The notes: generated by a model not told the origin, from the letters alone. DNA of 64,000 bases from Burkholderiaceae bacterium (GCA_017848435.1 JAFEHU010000051.1:93206-157205); one strand, 5' to 3'. Counted from the stretch's first letter, positions 21,570 to 31,178 are shown. A program made the numbers and translations.

Positions 21570-22403
21570 TTGAGTGCCCCGAAAGTCACTGTCGTTGTGC
21601 TCAACTGGAATGGCTGGGCCGACACCCTGCGCTGCCTGACCTCGCTGCTAACACTGGCCGATCCGGCGCCGCACACCATCTTGGTGGACAACCACTCCAG
21701 CGACGGTTCGGTGGCGAAAATCCGCCAGGCTTTTCCAACGCTGGAGATACTGGAAACCCCTGCCAACCTGGGCTTTGGCGGAGGCTGCAACGTCGGCATG
21801 CGCCATGCACTGGCGCAGGGTGCCGACTTCATCTGGCTGGTCAACAGCGACGCCACCGTGGCGCCCGATACCCTGTCGGCCATGCTGCAGGTGGCGGTGG
21901 ATCAACCGGCGGTCGGTGCCGTGGGCTCGGTCATCCACGAACTGGCAGAACCCCAACGTGTCGAGCTGTGGGGCGGTGGCCAGGTCAACCTCTGGTTGGG
22001 CCGGTCACGCCCGCTGAAGGCGCCTGGCGCACTGGCCTTTGTGTCCGGCGCGTCCATGCTGTTGCGGGCCAGTGCGTTGCGGCAAGTGGGCCTGTTCAAC
22101 GACCAACGCTTTTTCATGTACTGGGAAGACACCGACCTCGGCTTCCGCCTGCGCCAGCACGGCTGGCAACTCGCCACCGCCACCGGCTCACGCGTCTGGC
22201 ACAAGGGCTCGGGCAGCCTTGGCAAAGGCAGCCCACAGATCGACGCGTACTTCGTCTGCTCTGCGCTGCGTTTCTTCCGCCAGCACGCGCCCTGGCCCGC
22301 GCTGGCCAGCGTCTGCCTGGTGGCATCGCTGTTGGCCAAACGCCTGTTGCTGGGCCAATGGCCACGGGTGCGGGCCGTGTGGCGTGGGCTGCGGGCCGCA
22401 TGA
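21570..22403 (+). CDS. GT2 glycosyltransferase (rhamnosyltransferase-like)
   Basis: The 277-residue protein starts at TTG, one base after the methyltransferase stop. It has the GT-A fold features VVLNWNGW (about 9-16), VDNHSSDGS (39-47), NLGFGGGCNVG (66-76), the metal-binding VNSDA (91-95), and a WEDTDLGFRLRQHGW segment near 185-199. The last is typical of rhamnosyltransferases such as WbbL. A short hydrophobic and basic tail may touch the membrane. The donor sugar is not determined. Confidence 0.87.
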   Translation: MSAPKVTVVVLNWNGWADTLRCLTSLLTLADPAPHTILVDNHSSDGSVAKIRQAFPTLEILETPANLGFGGGCNVGMRHALAQGADFIWLVNSDATVAPDTLSAMLQVAVDQPAVGAVGSVIHELAEPQRVELWGGGQVNLWLGRSRPLKAPGALAFVSGASMLLRASALRQVGLFNDQRFFMYWEDTDLGFRLRQHGWQLATATGSRVWHKGSGSLGKGSPQIDAYFVCSALRFFRQHAPWPALASVCLVASLLAKRLLLGQWPRVRAVWRGLRAA

Positions 22404-23230
22404 GCGCCGCCGTGCCCGTCTCGGTGGTGGTGCCGTGCTTTCGGTGTGCCGACACCATCGGCCGTGCGCTGGCCTCGGTCGCGGCACAGACCGCGCGCCC
22501 GCAGGCGGTCATCCTGGTGGACGATGCCAGCGGTGACACGACCGCAGAGACGCTGCGGCGCCTGCAGGCCAACCACCCCGCAGGCTGGGTCACGGTCATC
22601 ACCCTGCCAGTCAACCAGGGGGCGGCCACGGCACGCAACGTTGGCTGGGAAGCGGCCACCACCCGCCACGTGGCTTTTCTCGATGCGGACGATTCCTGGC
22701 ACCCGGACAAGCTGGCGCTGCAATACGCTTTCATGCAGACACACCCGGACGTGGTGGCCACAGGGCACCGTTTCCTGCAAGCCCAGAGTGACGCGTACGG
22801 CACGCCGCCAGACTACCCACCGCTGGCAACATCGCCCTTGCCCCACCACCCCATCGTGCCCTGGCAGGTGCTGCTCAAAAACCCGTTCATCACACCGTCC
22901 CTGATGCTGCGGACCGACGCGCCCCTGCGCTTCCCGGTGGGTCAACGCTACATGGAAGACCACCTGCTGTTGATGCAACTCGCGCTGCGCGGTGTGCCCA
23001 TGGTGCGCATCGATCTGCCGCTGGCCTGCATCCACAAAGACCGCTACGGGCAGTCCGGGCTGAGCGCGCAGATGCATGCGATGCACCAGGCGGAACTGGA
23101 CAACCTGCGGCGGCTGGTGCGCGACGGCGACCTGTCTGCCACCGCCGCTTGGGTGCTGCGCTGGTATGTGCGGCTCAAATTCGTTCGCCGCCAGCTGCTG
23201 GTGGCGGTGCGACGGCGGGGTGCGGCCTGA
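22400..23230 (+). CDS. GT2 glycosyltransferase
   Basis: The 276-residue protein has SVVVPCFRCADTIGRAL at the N-terminus, LVDDASGDT at 39-47, a NQGAATARNVG segment at 72-82 and the metal-binding DADD at 95-98. All are standard for a GT-A family 2 enzyme. The ATG overlaps the stop of the previous gene (ATGA). The frame is open far upstream, but that part only shadows the preceding gene. Donor and acceptor are unknown. Confidence 0.87.
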   Translation: MSAAVPVSVVVPCFRCADTIGRALASVAAQTARPQAVILVDDASGDTTAETLRRLQANHPAGWVTVITLPVNQGAATARNVGWEAATTRHVAFLDADDSWHPDKLALQYAFMQTHPDVVATGHRFLQAQSDAYGTPPDYPPLATSPLPHHPIVPWQVLLKNPFITPSLMLRTDAPLRFPVGQRYMEDHLLLMQLALRGVPMVRIDLPLACIHKDRYGQSGLSAQMHAMHQAELDNLRRLVRDGDLSATAAWVLRWYVRLKFVRRQLLVAVRRRGAA

Positions 23231-24156
23231 TGCCCACCAGTGCCATGCCACCGCACGTGGTGGTGCTGCTCGCCGCCCACAACGGCGCGCGCTGGATTGG
23301 CGCGCAGCTCGACAGCATCCTGGCGCAGCAAGGGGTGTCGTTGCAGGTGCTGGTGAGCGACGACGCGTCCACCGACACCACGCGCGAGCAGGTGCTGGCG
23401 CGTGCGGCCGCCGACGCACGGGTCACTCTGCTGCCCGCAAGGGGCCCGTTTGGCTCGGCAGCGTCCAATTTCTTTGTTCTGCTGGCTTCGCTGGGGCAAT
23501 TGGGCACCCCACCCACGGCCGTGGCCCTCGCCGACCAGGATGACGTCTGGCACCCCGACAAGCTGCAACGCGCCCTGGCTGCCCTGCAGACAAGGCGCGT
23601 TGCCGCCGTCTCGGGCAGTGTGACGGCCTTCTGGCCCGATGGCCGACAGCAACTGCTGCAAAAAAGCCAGCCATTGCGCGCTGCGGACCATTTGTTCGAG
23701 TCGGCCGGGCCAGGCTGCACCTACGTGTTGCGTGGCGATGTGGCGTTGCGCCTGTCGGCCTGGGTGGTGGCCCACCAGGACGCCTTGAAACGCATCGCTT
23801 TCCACGACTGGTTCGTCTACGCCTGGGTCAGAACCCAGGGCGACGCCTGGTGGATCGATCCCGTGCCGGCCATGGACTACCGGCAGCACGACCACAACGT
23901 GTTCGGCGCCCGTGCCGGCTGGCGCGGGCTCGCTCGGCGCAGCCAGATGCTGTTTGGCCCCTGGTACCGCCAGCAGGTGCTGGCGATTGCCCATGCCTGC
24001 GGTGCCGACCACCACCCGCTCATCGTCCGGCTGCGGCGCGACCGCTGGCGTGACCGCTGGGCCCTGGTGCACCAGGTGGGCGCCATGCGGCGCAAGCCCC
24101 TGGACCGGCTGGTGCTGGCGCTGGCACTGCTGTTCAGACCGGGAGGCCAACCATGA
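23230..24156 (+). CDS. GT2 glycosyltransferase
   Basis: The 308-residue protein has VVLLAAHNGARWIGAQLDS at 11-29, VSDDASTDTT at 42-51 and ADQDDVWHPDK at 101-111. The DQDDVW signature is common in O-antigen and capsule transferases. It starts at an ATG that shares the last base of the upstream TGA. A basic C-terminus follows the catalytic domain. The donor is unknown. Confidence 0.87.
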   Translation: MPTSAMPPHVVVLLAAHNGARWIGAQLDSILAQQGVSLQVLVSDDASTDTTREQVLARAAADARVTLLPARGPFGSAASNFFVLLASLGQLGTPPTAVALADQDDVWHPDKLQRALAALQTRRVAAVSGSVTAFWPDGRQQLLQKSQPLRAADHLFESAGPGCTYVLRGDVALRLSAWVVAHQDALKRIAFHDWFVYAWVRTQGDAWWIDPVPAMDYRQHDHNVFGARAGWRGLARRSQMLFGPWYRQQVLAIAHACGADHHPLIVRLRRDRWRDRWALVHQVGAMRRKPLDRLVLALALLFRPGGQP

Positions 24157-25091
24157 CCGTGGCCATCACCGGCGTCAATGGCTTCATCGGCCGGGCCCTG
24201 GCAGCGCACCTGGTGGCGCAGGGCACCCGCGTGCTGGGCTTGTCGCGCCAAGGCACCAGGCTGCCCGGCGTTGAGAACCGGCGCACCGGCGACCAGCCCG
24301 ACGCCCACACGCTCACGGAGGCACTGGCCGGCGCCAGCGCCGTGGTGCACCTGGCGGCCAAGGCCCACCAGACCGACGCGGCGCTGCGGCAGGACGACGG
24401 CCAGTTCGACGTGAACGTGCGGCTGACCGACGCCCTGCTGACCGCCAGCCAGCAGGCGGGTGTGCAACGGCTGGTCTATCTCAGCTCCATCGGTGTGAAT
24501 GGCCAGCGCACCACCGGCCGCGCCTTCACCGAGCGCGATACACCCGCACCGGTGGAGGCCTATGCGCGCAGCAAGTGGCGGTGTGAACAGCGCGTACAGG
24601 CGTTCAGCGCAGCCACTGGCCTGCCACACGTTATCTTGCGGCCGCCACTGGTGTACGGCCCGCAGGCACCGGGCAACTTTGGCCGACTGGTGCGTGTGCT
24701 GGGCCAGGGCTGGCCACTGCCACTGGCCGCGGTGCACAACCGCCGCCACTTCATCGGACTCGACAACCTGGTGGACGCCATCACGCTCTGCCTCAGCCAC
24801 CCTGCCGCCGTGAACCAAACCTTTGTGGCTGCGGACAGCGAGGCCACCTCCACGCCCGACTTTCTGCGCCTGGCCGCCGGCGCCATGCACCGCCCCGCGC
24901 AGCTCTGGCTGGTGCCCGTGCCGCTGCTGCGCTGGGCTGCGCGCCTCGCAGGGCAAACCGAAGCCATCAACCGGCTGTGCGACAGCCTGGAAGTGGACAG
25001 CACCGCACTGCGCCAGCGCACCGGCTGGCGACCGCCATTCACCCTCGCCGAGGGCCTGGCCCGGGCCCTGCAGACAGGCCACACGCCATGA
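24153..25091 (+). CDS. NAD-dependent sugar epimerase/reductase (SDR, WbpV-like)
   Basis: The 312-residue extended SDR has GVNGFIG at 7-13, the LAAKAH strand and catalytic Ser112 region (YLSSIG), and the Tyr137-x3-Lys141 pair (YARSK). Overall it resembles the UDP-sugar 4-epimerase/4-keto-reductase group found beside initiating phosphoglycosyltransferases (WbpV-WbpL in Pseudomonas). It may reduce the 4-keto product of the first gene in the operon, but an epimerase role is equally possible. It overlaps both neighbours by four bases. Confidence 0.82.
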   Translation: MTVAITGVNGFIGRALAAHLVAQGTRVLGLSRQGTRLPGVENRRTGDQPDAHTLTEALAGASAVVHLAAKAHQTDAALRQDDGQFDVNVRLTDALLTASQQAGVQRLVYLSSIGVNGQRTTGRAFTERDTPAPVEAYARSKWRCEQRVQAFSAATGLPHVILRPPLVYGPQAPGNFGRLVRVLGQGWPLPLAAVHNRRHFIGLDNLVDAITLCLSHPAAVNQTFVAADSEATSTPDFLRLAAGAMHRPAQLWLVPVPLLRWAARLAGQTEAINRLCDSLEVDSTALRQRTGWRPPFTLAEGLARALQTGHTP

Positions 25092-25648
25092 AGCGCGCAC
25101 TGGACATTGCCGTGGTGGTGCTGGCGCTGGTGGTGCTGGCCGTGCCCATGCTGGTGGTGGCACTGCTGGTCAAACGCACCTCGGCGGGGCCAGTGCTGTA
25201 CTGGTCGGACCGCGTTGGCCGCCACAACCGGATCTTCCGCATGCCCAAGTTCCGCAGCATGCGCACCGACGCACCCGTGGTTGCCACCCACCTGCTGACC
25301 GACCCCCACGCCTGGCTCACACCGATTGGGCCCTTCCTGCGCAAAAGCAGCTTGGACGAACTGCCGCAGCTCTGGAGCATCTTGCGCGGCGACATGAGCC
25401 TGGTCGGCCCCCGGCCGGCGCTGTACAACCAGCACGACCTGATCACCCTGCGCACGCAGGTGGGCGTGCACCGCCTCACCCCGGGCCTGACCGGCTGGGC
25501 CCAGGTCAATGGCCGCGACGAGTTGCCGCTGGAGGCCAAAGTGGCGCTGGACCACTGGTACCTGCAGCACCAATCGCTGGCGCTGGACCTGCGCATTCTG
25601 TGGCGCACCGCGCGCAAGGTGCTGCGTGCGGACGGGGTGGCCCACTGA
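25088..25648 (+). CDS. Initiating monotopic phosphoglycosyltransferase (PglC/WcaJ C-terminal type)
   Basis: The 186-residue protein has one N-terminal hydrophobic segment (about 5-28, with Pro20, as in the re-entrant helix of PglC). The polyprenol-phosphate hexose-1-P transferase domain follows: KFRSMRTD at 54-61, catalytic Asp90-Glu91 in SLDELPQL, and GDMSLVGPRP at 101-110. It transfers a sugar phosphate to undecaprenyl phosphate, the first step of glycan assembly. It is the last gene of the operon, overlapping the preceding gene by four bases and followed by a terminator. Confidence 0.92.
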   Translation: MKRALDIAVVVLALVVLAVPMLVVALLVKRTSAGPVLYWSDRVGRHNRIFRMPKFRSMRTDAPVVATHLLTDPHAWLTPIGPFLRKSSLDELPQLWSILRGDMSLVGPRPALYNQHDLITLRTQVGVHRLTPGLTGWAQVNGRDELPLEAKVALDHWYLQHQSLALDLRILWRTARKVLRADGVAH

Positions 25649-25651
25649 ACC

Positions 25652-25657
25652 TAAAAT
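25652..25657 (+). promoter_or_regulatory. Candidate -10 box for lysS
   Basis: TAAAAT lies just after the glycan operon and 45 nt before lysS. No clear -35 hexamer is present. If used, the transcript would start before the terminator hairpin at 25667. Confidence 0.35.
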
Positions 25658-25666
25658 AGCGGGCTC

Positions 25667-25690
25667 AGGCCAGCTCTGGCCTTTCTTTTT
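25667..25690 (+). terminator. Intrinsic terminator after the glycan operon
   Basis: A 6-bp stem (25667-25672 with 25677-25682) closes a GCTC loop and is followed by a T-rich tract to 25690. It should end the operon 20-40 nt after its last stop. It lies only 12 nt before the lysS ATG. Confidence 0.75.
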
Positions 25691-25701
25691 GCCCTGCACC
25701 C

Positions 25702-27249
25702 ATGTCCGACACCACGCCCGCCGCCCTGCCCCAAGACGAGAACCAACTGGTCGCCGAACGGCGTGACAAGCTCAAGGCGATCCGCGCCGCCCAGGCCGAG
25801 GGCAAAGGCGTGGCATTCCCCAACGACTACAAGCCCACCGACCACGCGGAGAAGCTGGTGGCCGCGTACGGCGACAAAACCGCCGAAGACCTGGTCGCGC
25901 TGAACGCCACCGCCAAGGTTGCCGGCCGCATGATGCTCAAGCGCGTGATGGGCAAGGCCAGCTTTGCCACGCTGCAGGACGCGTCCTTCGGCCCCAGCCA
26001 GGGCCGCATCCAGCTCTACGTGGCGCGCGACGAGATTGGCGAAGACGTCTACGCCCAGTTCAAGCACTGGGACCTGGGCGACATCGTGGCCGCCGAAGGC
26101 CGGCTGTTCAAGACCCGCACCGGCGAACTCTCCATCCACGTCACCGGCCTGCGCCTGCTGACCAAGAGCCTGCGCCCCATGCCGGACAAGTTCCACGGCA
26201 TTGCCGACCAGGAAGTGAAGTACCGCCAGCGCTACATCGATTTGATGATGGACGCCGAGACGCGCCAGCGCTTCGTGGCGCGCAGCAAGGCGGTCAGCGG
26301 CCTCCGCGAGTTCATGGTCGGCCACGGCTTTCTGGAAGTGGAAACGCCGATGCTGCACCCGATCCCCGGTGGCGCCAACGCCCGCCCCTTCACCACCCAC
26401 CACAACGCACTCGACCAGCAGATGTTCCTGCGCATCGCGCCCGAGCTGTACCTGAAGCGGCTGATTGTGGGCGGCTTCGAGCGGGTGTTCGAAATCAACC
26501 GCAACTTCCGCAACGAAGGCATCTCGGTCCGCCACAACCCCGAGTTCACCATGATGGAGTTCTACGCGGCCTACTGGAACTACCAGGACCTGATGAACTT
26601 CACCGAATCGCTGATCCGCGACGCGGCGCAGAAAGCCGTGGGCACGCTGCAGCTCACCTACGGCGGCCAAGCGGTGGACCTGAGCCAGCCGTTCGAGCGC
26701 CTGACCATTCGGCAAGCCATCCTGAAACACACCGACGCCGGCGCCAACGTGGACGACGCGGTCTGGCTCACGAACGCGCTGAAGAAACTCGGCAAGAAAG
26801 AAGACAAGGACATGCTCGCCACCCGCTCGCTGGCGGGCCTGCAGGTGATGTACTTTGAAGAGACGGTGGAAGACAAGCTCTGGAACCCGACCTTCATTTG
26901 CGAGCACCCGGTGGAGATCTCGCCCCTGGCCCGCGCCAGCGACACCCACCCCGAGGTGACCGAGCGCTTTGAGCTGTACATCACCGGCCGCGAGTTCGGC
27001 AACGGCTTCTCCGAGCTGAACGACGCCGAAGACCAAGCCGCCCGCCTGCAGTCGCAGGTGGACGCCAAAGACAGCGGCGACGACGAGGCGATGTACTACG
27101 ACCACGACTTCGTGCGCGCGCTGGAATACGGCATGCCCCCCACCGGCGGTTGCGGCATCGGCATCGACCGGCTGATGATGCTGCTGACCGACAGCGCCAG
27201 CATCCGCGACGTGATCTTGTTCCCGGCCCTGAAACACCAGGCGGGTTGA
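25702..27249 (+). CDS. lysS: Lysyl-tRNA synthetase (class II)
   Basis: Charges tRNA-Lys. The 515-residue protein has an N-terminal OB-fold anticodon-binding domain (about residues 60-170) and class II catalytic motifs: motif 1 around [10 protein letters not shown], motif 2 [26 protein letters not shown] and motif 3 [15 protein letters not shown] near the C-terminus. The length fits bacterial LysRS. There is no obvious ribosome site before the ATG. It is separate from the glycan operon, whose terminator lies in its 5' leader. Confidence 0.98.
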   Translation: MSDTTPAALPQDENQLVAERRDKLKAIRAAQAEGKGVAFPNDYKPTDHAEKLVAAYGDKTAEDLVALNATAKVAGRMMLKRVMGKASFATLQDASFGPSQGRIQLYVARDEIGEDVYAQFKHWDLGDIVAAEGRLFKTRTGELSIHVTGLRLLTKSLRPMPDKFHGIADQEVKYRQRYIDLMMDAETRQRFVARSKAVSGLREFMVGHGFLEVETPMLHPIPGGANARPFTTHHNALDQQMFLRIAPELYLKRLIVGGFERVFEINRNFRNEGISVRHNPEFTMMEFYAAYWNYQDLMNFTESLIRDAAQKAVGTLQLTYGGQAVDLSQPFERLTIRQAILKHTDAGANVDDAVWLTNALKKLGKKEDKDMLATRSLAGLQVMYFEETVEDKLWNPTFICEHPVEISPLARASDTHPEVTERFELYITGREFGNGFSELNDAEDQAARLQSQVDAKDSGDDEAMYYDHDFVRALEYGMPPTGGCGIGIDRLMMLLTDSASIRDVILFPALKHQAG

Positions 27250-27324
27250 GGCCCTGCAGTGGCTTTTTGAGCGGCTTTTTGGCCTCTTGGTGGCTTCTTA
27301 GCAGCCTCCACAGGCATTTTTCAA

Positions 27325-27381
27325 GCCAAATCGGCCTCAAGCCTTAGTGGAATCTCGCGGTACAGCTATGAATACAGTAGC
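27325..27381 (-). repeat. Dispersed head/core element, copy 3 (at start of YgjP-like gene)
   Basis: Read on the minus strand, the head is 27381-27365 (GCTAC...ATAGC), the spacer 27364-27356 and the core 27355-27341 (AGATTCCACTAAGGC, the consensus itself). The tail with GGCC runs to 27325. The element contains the start ATG (27368-27370) of the downstream gene, on the opposite strand. Confidence 0.85.
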
Positions 27382-27913
27382 AAACCCGGTGCTGCGCTAC
27401 CTTGGCGGCTACCCCGCCCCGGTGCTGGAACAGGTGCGCCAGCTCTTGGCCAGCCAACGCCTGGGCGAGGTGCTGTTGAAGCGTTACCCCCGCACCCACG
27501 GGGTGCGCACCGACCGCGCGCTGTACGACTACGTGACCGACCTCAAAAGCCAGTACCTCCGCGGTGCCGAGCCGTTGAGCAAGGTGGTGTTTGACAGCAA
27601 GCTGCACGTCATTGCCCACGCGCTGGGCACCCACACCACCGTCTCACGGGTGCAGGGCAACAAGCTCAAGGCCAAGCGTGAAATCCGCGTGGCCACCCTG
27701 TTCAAGCAGGTGCCAGCCGAGTTCCTGAAAATGATCGTGGTGCACGAGCTGGCGCACCTGAAAGAGAAGGCGCACGACAAGGCCTTCTACCAACTCTGCA
27801 CCCACATGGAGCCGGACTACCACCAGTTTGAATTCGACCTGCGCCTCTACCTGACGCAGGTGGAACTGGTGGGCCCGCTGGCGTGGCCCGCAGGGGGCAG
27901 CGCCAGCGCCTAG
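27368..27913 (+). CDS. YgjP-like zinc metallopeptidase family protein (DUF45)
   Basis: The 181-residue protein has HELAHLKEKAHDKAFY at 126-141: His126 and His130 with Glu127, and a third ligand His136. This is the HExLHxxxxxHxxxF arrangement of the YgjP/WLM-like family. No substrate is established. I used ATG 27368; a GTG seven codons upstream is in frame. The ATG and first codons lie inside dispersed element copy 3, so its true start is uncertain. Its stop shares the tetranucleotide CTAG with the stop of the convergent gene. Confidence 0.85.
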   Translation: MNTVANPVLRYLGGYPAPVLEQVRQLLASQRLGEVLLKRYPRTHGVRTDRALYDYVTDLKSQYLRGAEPLSKVVFDSKLHVIAHALGTHTTVSRVQGNKLKAKREIRVATLFKQVPAEFLKMIVVHELAHLKEKAHDKAFYQLCTHMEPDYHQFEFDLRLYLTQVELVGPLAWPAGGSASA

Positions 27914-28452
27914 CGTGGCTTGAGGTTGCCGCAGTCAGCGGCCAGCCATTGGCCGGACTGGGCCATGTCGATCTGCTCGGGTTTGTTGTTCACCACCGTT
28001 TTCACCTTGAACTGGCCGGTGTAGGCCGTGGGCTTGCTGAAGGTCAGCGTGCCCTCGCCGCTGGACGGCGGGTTGCCCTTGCACTCGAACGCCACCTTCA
28101 CGGTGCTGGCGTTGAGGCGCTCCACTTTCTGGGTGCAGCCTTCCTGCTGGGGCATGCGGTCCAGTTCGGCCTGCTCCTTGCTGATGCAGACCTTGACGCT
28201 GTTGGCCTTGTTGCCCATGCCCAGGCCCTGCTTGGCCATCATCTGCTCGACCATTTTGCGCTGCTCAGGCGGCATGTTGGCCAGTTGCTGCTGCATCTGC
28301 GCCATGGCGTTTTCCATCTGGCCGCCCTGGGTTTTCATGGTGAAACTGTGTTCCCACAGGCCAGGCTGCATCTTTTGCGCTTGGGCCAGGGCCTGGCTGG
28401 CCAGCACACCGGCGGCCAGCGCCCACGCCACGTTGCGGATGGTTCGGCTCAT
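27910..28452 (-). CDS. DUF3617-like secreted protein
   Basis: The 180-residue protein has a cleavable-looking signal peptide (MSRTIRNVAWALAAGVLASQALAQA) and then the DUF3617 pattern: QPGLWEHSFTM near the mature N-terminus, a Met/Gln-rich helical stretch, and two cysteines (VKVCISKEQ, GCTQKVE) before the beta-rich C-terminal half. It is probably periplasmic, and its function is unknown. GGGAG lies about 9 nt before the ATG. It converges on the YgjP-like gene. Confidence 0.8.
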   Translation of the reverse strand: MSRTIRNVAWALAAGVLASQALAQAQKMQPGLWEHSFTMKTQGGQMENAMAQMQQQLANMPPEQRKMVEQMMAKQGLGMGNKANSVKVCISKEQAELDRMPQQEGCTQKVERLNASTVKVAFECKGNPPSSGEGTLTFSKPTAYTGQFKVKTVVNNKPEQIDMAQSGQWLAADCGNLKPR

Positions 28453-28538
28453 CTGTCTTCTCCCAGTTGGGGTTGGATGGTGGTTGCCAACCATTTTTAC
28501 CAGATACGCCGTGCGTGGAGAAGCCGGCCAACGCCGGG

Positions 28539-28904
28539 TCAGCGTGCCTCGGGCGGCACGCGCGGTGTTTCGCGCACCACCTCCACGTCTTCCACGTCGG
28601 TGAGGGCGTGGCGGCGCGAGGGGTTGTAGGGTGTTCCCGCATCCTGCTGCCCGGGCTTGGGCCAGACACGCTGCGCTGTGTAACGCTTGTACTGTTCAAA
28701 CGCGGCCCAGGGCGCGGGTTTGCGGCCCGTGACCAGCGCCTTGAGCACGCCCCACACCAGCCAGACCAAGGCCACCGACAGCAACACAGCGGCAATCACC
28801 AAGGCGGAGAGCAGCATCACGCCGCGCACCACAAATTGCAGCACGCGGGCGGGGAATGGCAAGGGGTCTGAAGGCGTCATGCGGGGAGAAAATTGGGCAA
28901 ACAT
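28539..28904 (-). CDS. Hypothetical single- or double-span membrane protein
   Basis: I do not recognise a family. The 121-residue product has one long or two short hydrophobic segments at about residues 22-55 (VLQFVVRGVMLLSALVIAAV and LLSVALVWLVWGVL), then a polar, basic-to-acidic cytoplasmic-looking tail with WAAFEQYKRYTAQRVWP. A second ATG at 28880 would give 113 residues; neither start has a clear ribosome site. It lies upstream of the DUF3617-like gene on the same strand with an 86-nt gap. Confidence 0.65.
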   Translation of the reverse strand: MFAQFSPRMTPSDPLPFPARVLQFVVRGVMLLSALVIAAVLLSVALVWLVWGVLKALVTGRKPAPWAAFEQYKRYTAQRVWPKPGQQDAGTPYNPSRRHALTDVEDVEVVRETPRVPPEAR

Positions 28905-28987
28905 CAGAAGCAGTTGGCTGCATGCTCGCCGGTTTCAAGCCATGTCAACGCATCAATGTGTAACCGGGTCATGCGCAGCTGTCGCCC

Positions 28988-30046
28988 TCAGGGCAGCAGG
29001 CCCATGGCGTGCATGTAGGCCGGCTCCAGCATCAGCGCGTCCCAGTCGGGTGCGGGCTGGCGCGGCAACAGGGCCAGGCGGCGTTGTTCGCTGGACTCCA
29101 GCATCTCCCACTCGCCCTTGAGCTGGGCCTCGGTCAGGCCGGCCAACAACTCGTCCACCGGCTGGCCGTCGCCCACGCTTTGGTTGCACAACAGCACCAT
29201 GTCGCAGCCGGCATTGAGCGCCGCCACCGCCGCCTGCGCGTAACTGACCTGCACGCCGTCAATGACGCGGGCACCGGCCATGCTCAGGTCGTCGCTGAAC
29301 ACCGCGCCACCAAAGCCCAGTTGGCCGCGCAGGATGTAGTTGAGCCACTTCTCCGAGAAGCCCGCCGGGCGGGCGTCCACCTTGGGGTAGACCACGTGGG
29401 CGGGCATCACCGCGGTCAGCGTGGTGTTGAGCCAGTCGTAAGGTGCGGCGTCGTCGGCCAGGATGGCTTTCAGGCTGCGGCGGTCCACCGGGGTGTCGGT
29501 GTGCGAGTCGGCCTTCACGAAGCCGTGGCCAGGGAAGTGTTTGCCGCAATTGGCCATGCCGGCCTGCAGCAGGCCGTGCATCAGGCTCTTGGCCAGCATG
29601 GCGACCATGCGCGGGTCGCGGGCGAAGGCGCGGTCGCCGATCACACCACTGGCGCCAAAATCCAGGTCCAGCACCGGGGTGAAGCTGAAGTCCACACCAC
29701 AGGCGCGCAACTCGGACGCCAGCACGTAGCCACAGGCGGTGGCGGCGTTGGTGGCGGCCAGGGCGTCTTTCAGCCACAGCTCACCCAAAGCGCGCATTGG
29801 CGGCAGGTGGGTGAAGCCGTTGGTGCGGAAACGCTGAACGCGGCCGCCTTCGTGGTCCACACAAATCAGCAGGTCGCGGCGCACTTTTTTGATGTCGGCG
29901 CACAGCGCGCTGAGCTGGCTGCGGTCTTGCCAGTTGCGGCCAAAAAGGATGACGCCACCGACCAGCGGGTGCTTGAGGCGCTGGCGGTCGGTTTTGGTCA
30001 AACGCAGACCAGGGACGTCGATGATGACGGGGCAATGGGGGCTCAT
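28988..30046 (-). CDS. nagZ: Beta-N-acetylhexosaminidase NagZ
   Basis: Cytoplasmic GH3 enzyme that removes GlcNAc from anhydro-muropeptides during cell-wall recycling. The 352-residue single-domain protein has [12 protein letters not shown], the catalytic loop KHFPGHG at 169-175 followed by DSHTDTP, and the nucleophile region [10 protein letters not shown] at 250-259. It overlaps acpS by four bases and is the last gene of the long lepA operon. Confidence 0.96.
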   Translation of the reverse strand: MSPHCPVIIDVPGLRLTKTDRQRLKHPLVGGVILFGRNWQDRSQLSALCADIKKVRRDLLICVDHEGGRVQRFRTNGFTHLPPMRALGELWLKDALAATNAATACGYVLASELRACGVDFSFTPVLDLDFGASGVIGDRAFARDPRMVAMLAKSLMHGLLQAGMANCGKHFPGHGFVKADSHTDTPVDRRSLKAILADDAAPYDWLNTTLTAVMPAHVVYPKVDARPAGFSEKWLNYILRGQLGFGGAVFSDDLSMAGARVIDGVQVSYAQAAVAALNAGCDMVLLCNQSVGDGQPVDELLAGLTEAQLKGEWEMLESSEQRRLALLPRQPAPDWDALMLEPAYMHAMGLLP

Positions 30047-30450
30047 GGCTTGTCTTTTTCTTTCTGTTCTACAACGACGAAGCTCGCCGCGTAATCGGTT
30101 TCATCGGTCACGGTCACATGGGCAGTGAGGCCCTGTGCTTCGAACCAGTTTTTCAGGCCACCGTGCAACACGATGGCGGGCTTGCCGCTGGGCAGCTTGC
30201 CAATTTCACACAGCCGCCAGGTCATCGGCATGCGCATGCCGAGGCCGATGGCCTTGCTGAAGGCTTCCTTCGCGGAAAAGCGGGTGGCGAGGTAGCGCAC
30301 ACCGCGTTCCGGCCAGCGCTGGCTGCGCAGGCGCCAGGTGGCGAGTTCGCCTTCGCTCAAAATTTTGAGGGCGAAACGCTCGCCGTGTTGGTCGAGCGAC
30401 GCGCGGATGCGGCGCACGTCGCAGATGTCGGTGCCGATGCCGAAAATCAT
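30043..30450 (-). CDS. acpS: Holo-[acyl-carrier-protein] synthase
   Basis: Transfers phosphopantetheine from CoA to the ACP serine, here AcpP encoded at 43378. The 135-residue protein starts [15 protein letters not shown], with metal ligand Asp8, and has [12 protein letters not shown], with Glu62. The ATG overlaps the pdxJ stop by four bases. The open frame upstream only mirrors pdxJ. Confidence 0.96.
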   Translation of the reverse strand: MIFGIGTDICDVRRIRASLDQHGERFALKILSEGELATWRLRSQRWPERGVRYLATRFSAKEAFSKAIGLGMRMPMTWRLCEIGKLPSGKPAIVLHGGLKNWFEAQGLTAHVTVTDETDYAASFVVVEQKEKDKP

Positions 30451-31178
30451 CGTTGCAAACACTGCAAATAAGCGGCCACCGTCGCGGCGTAACCCAGCTC
30501 CAGCGCGTCGGCGATCAAGGCGTGGCCAATCGACACTTCGGACACGCCCGGCACCTGCTGCACGAAGGCGGCGAGGTTGTCGCGGTTCAAATCGTGGCCG
30601 GCGTTGACGCCCAGGCCAGCGTCCAGCGCCGCCTGCGCGGCTGCGGCGTAGCGGGCGAGTTGCGCGCCCTGCCCGGCCGTGTCCCAGGCCTGGGCGTAGG
30701 GCTCGGTGTACAGCTCCACCCGGTCGGCCCCCACGGCTTTGGCGGCGGCCATGGCTTCGGGCAATGGGTCCATGAACAAACTCACCCGCACGCCCAGGGC
30801 CCGGCATTCGGCCACCAGCGGGCGCAGGCGCTCGGCATCGGCGGGCAAGTTCCAGCCGTGGTCGCTGGTGAACTGGCCTTCGCCGTCGGGCACAAAGGTG
30901 GCCTGGTGTGGGCGGCATGCGCGCACAAAGTCCATCAGGTTCTGGAACGGGTTGCCTTCGATGTTGTATTCGCGGTCGGGCCAGTCTTTCAACAGCGCGG
31001 AGAGGTCGGCCACGTCACCGGCCCGGATGTGCCGCGCGTCAGGCCGTGGGTGCACCGTGATGCCCTGCGCGCCGGCCAGCAGGCACAGCGTGGCGGCACG
31101 GGTGACCGAAGGGATGCCGAGGTGGCGGGTGTTGCGCACCAGGGCCACTTTGTTGAGGTTGACGGAGAGCGCGGTCAT
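30447..31178 (-). CDS. pdxJ: Pyridoxine 5'-phosphate synthase
   Basis: Makes pyridoxine phosphate from deoxyxylulose phosphate and aminoacetone phosphate. The 243-residue barrel begins [16 protein letters not shown] and has the active-site HPRPDARHI, the [15 protein letters not shown] segment, ELYTEPYA, and [15 protein letters not shown] 31178 overlaps the recO stop by four bases. Confidence 0.97.
   Translation of the reverse strand: MTALSVNLNKVALVRNTRHLGIPSVTRAATLCLLAGAQGITVHPRPDARHIRAGDVADLSALLKDWPDREYNIEGNPFQNLMDFVRACRPHQATFVPDGEGQFTSDHGWNLPADAERLRPLVAECRALGVRVSLFMDPLPEAMAAAKAVGADRVELYTEPYAQAWDTAGQGAQLARYAAAAQAALDAGLGVNAGHDLNRDNLAAFVQQVPGVSEVSIGHALIADALELGYAATVAAYLQCLQR

Noticed and set aside
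27246..27305. GGCTTTTT-containing direct repeats after lysS as a terminator or tandem repeat
   Set aside because: The only complementary arms leave a loop of about 27 nt and the repeats are short and imperfect; evidence is too weak.
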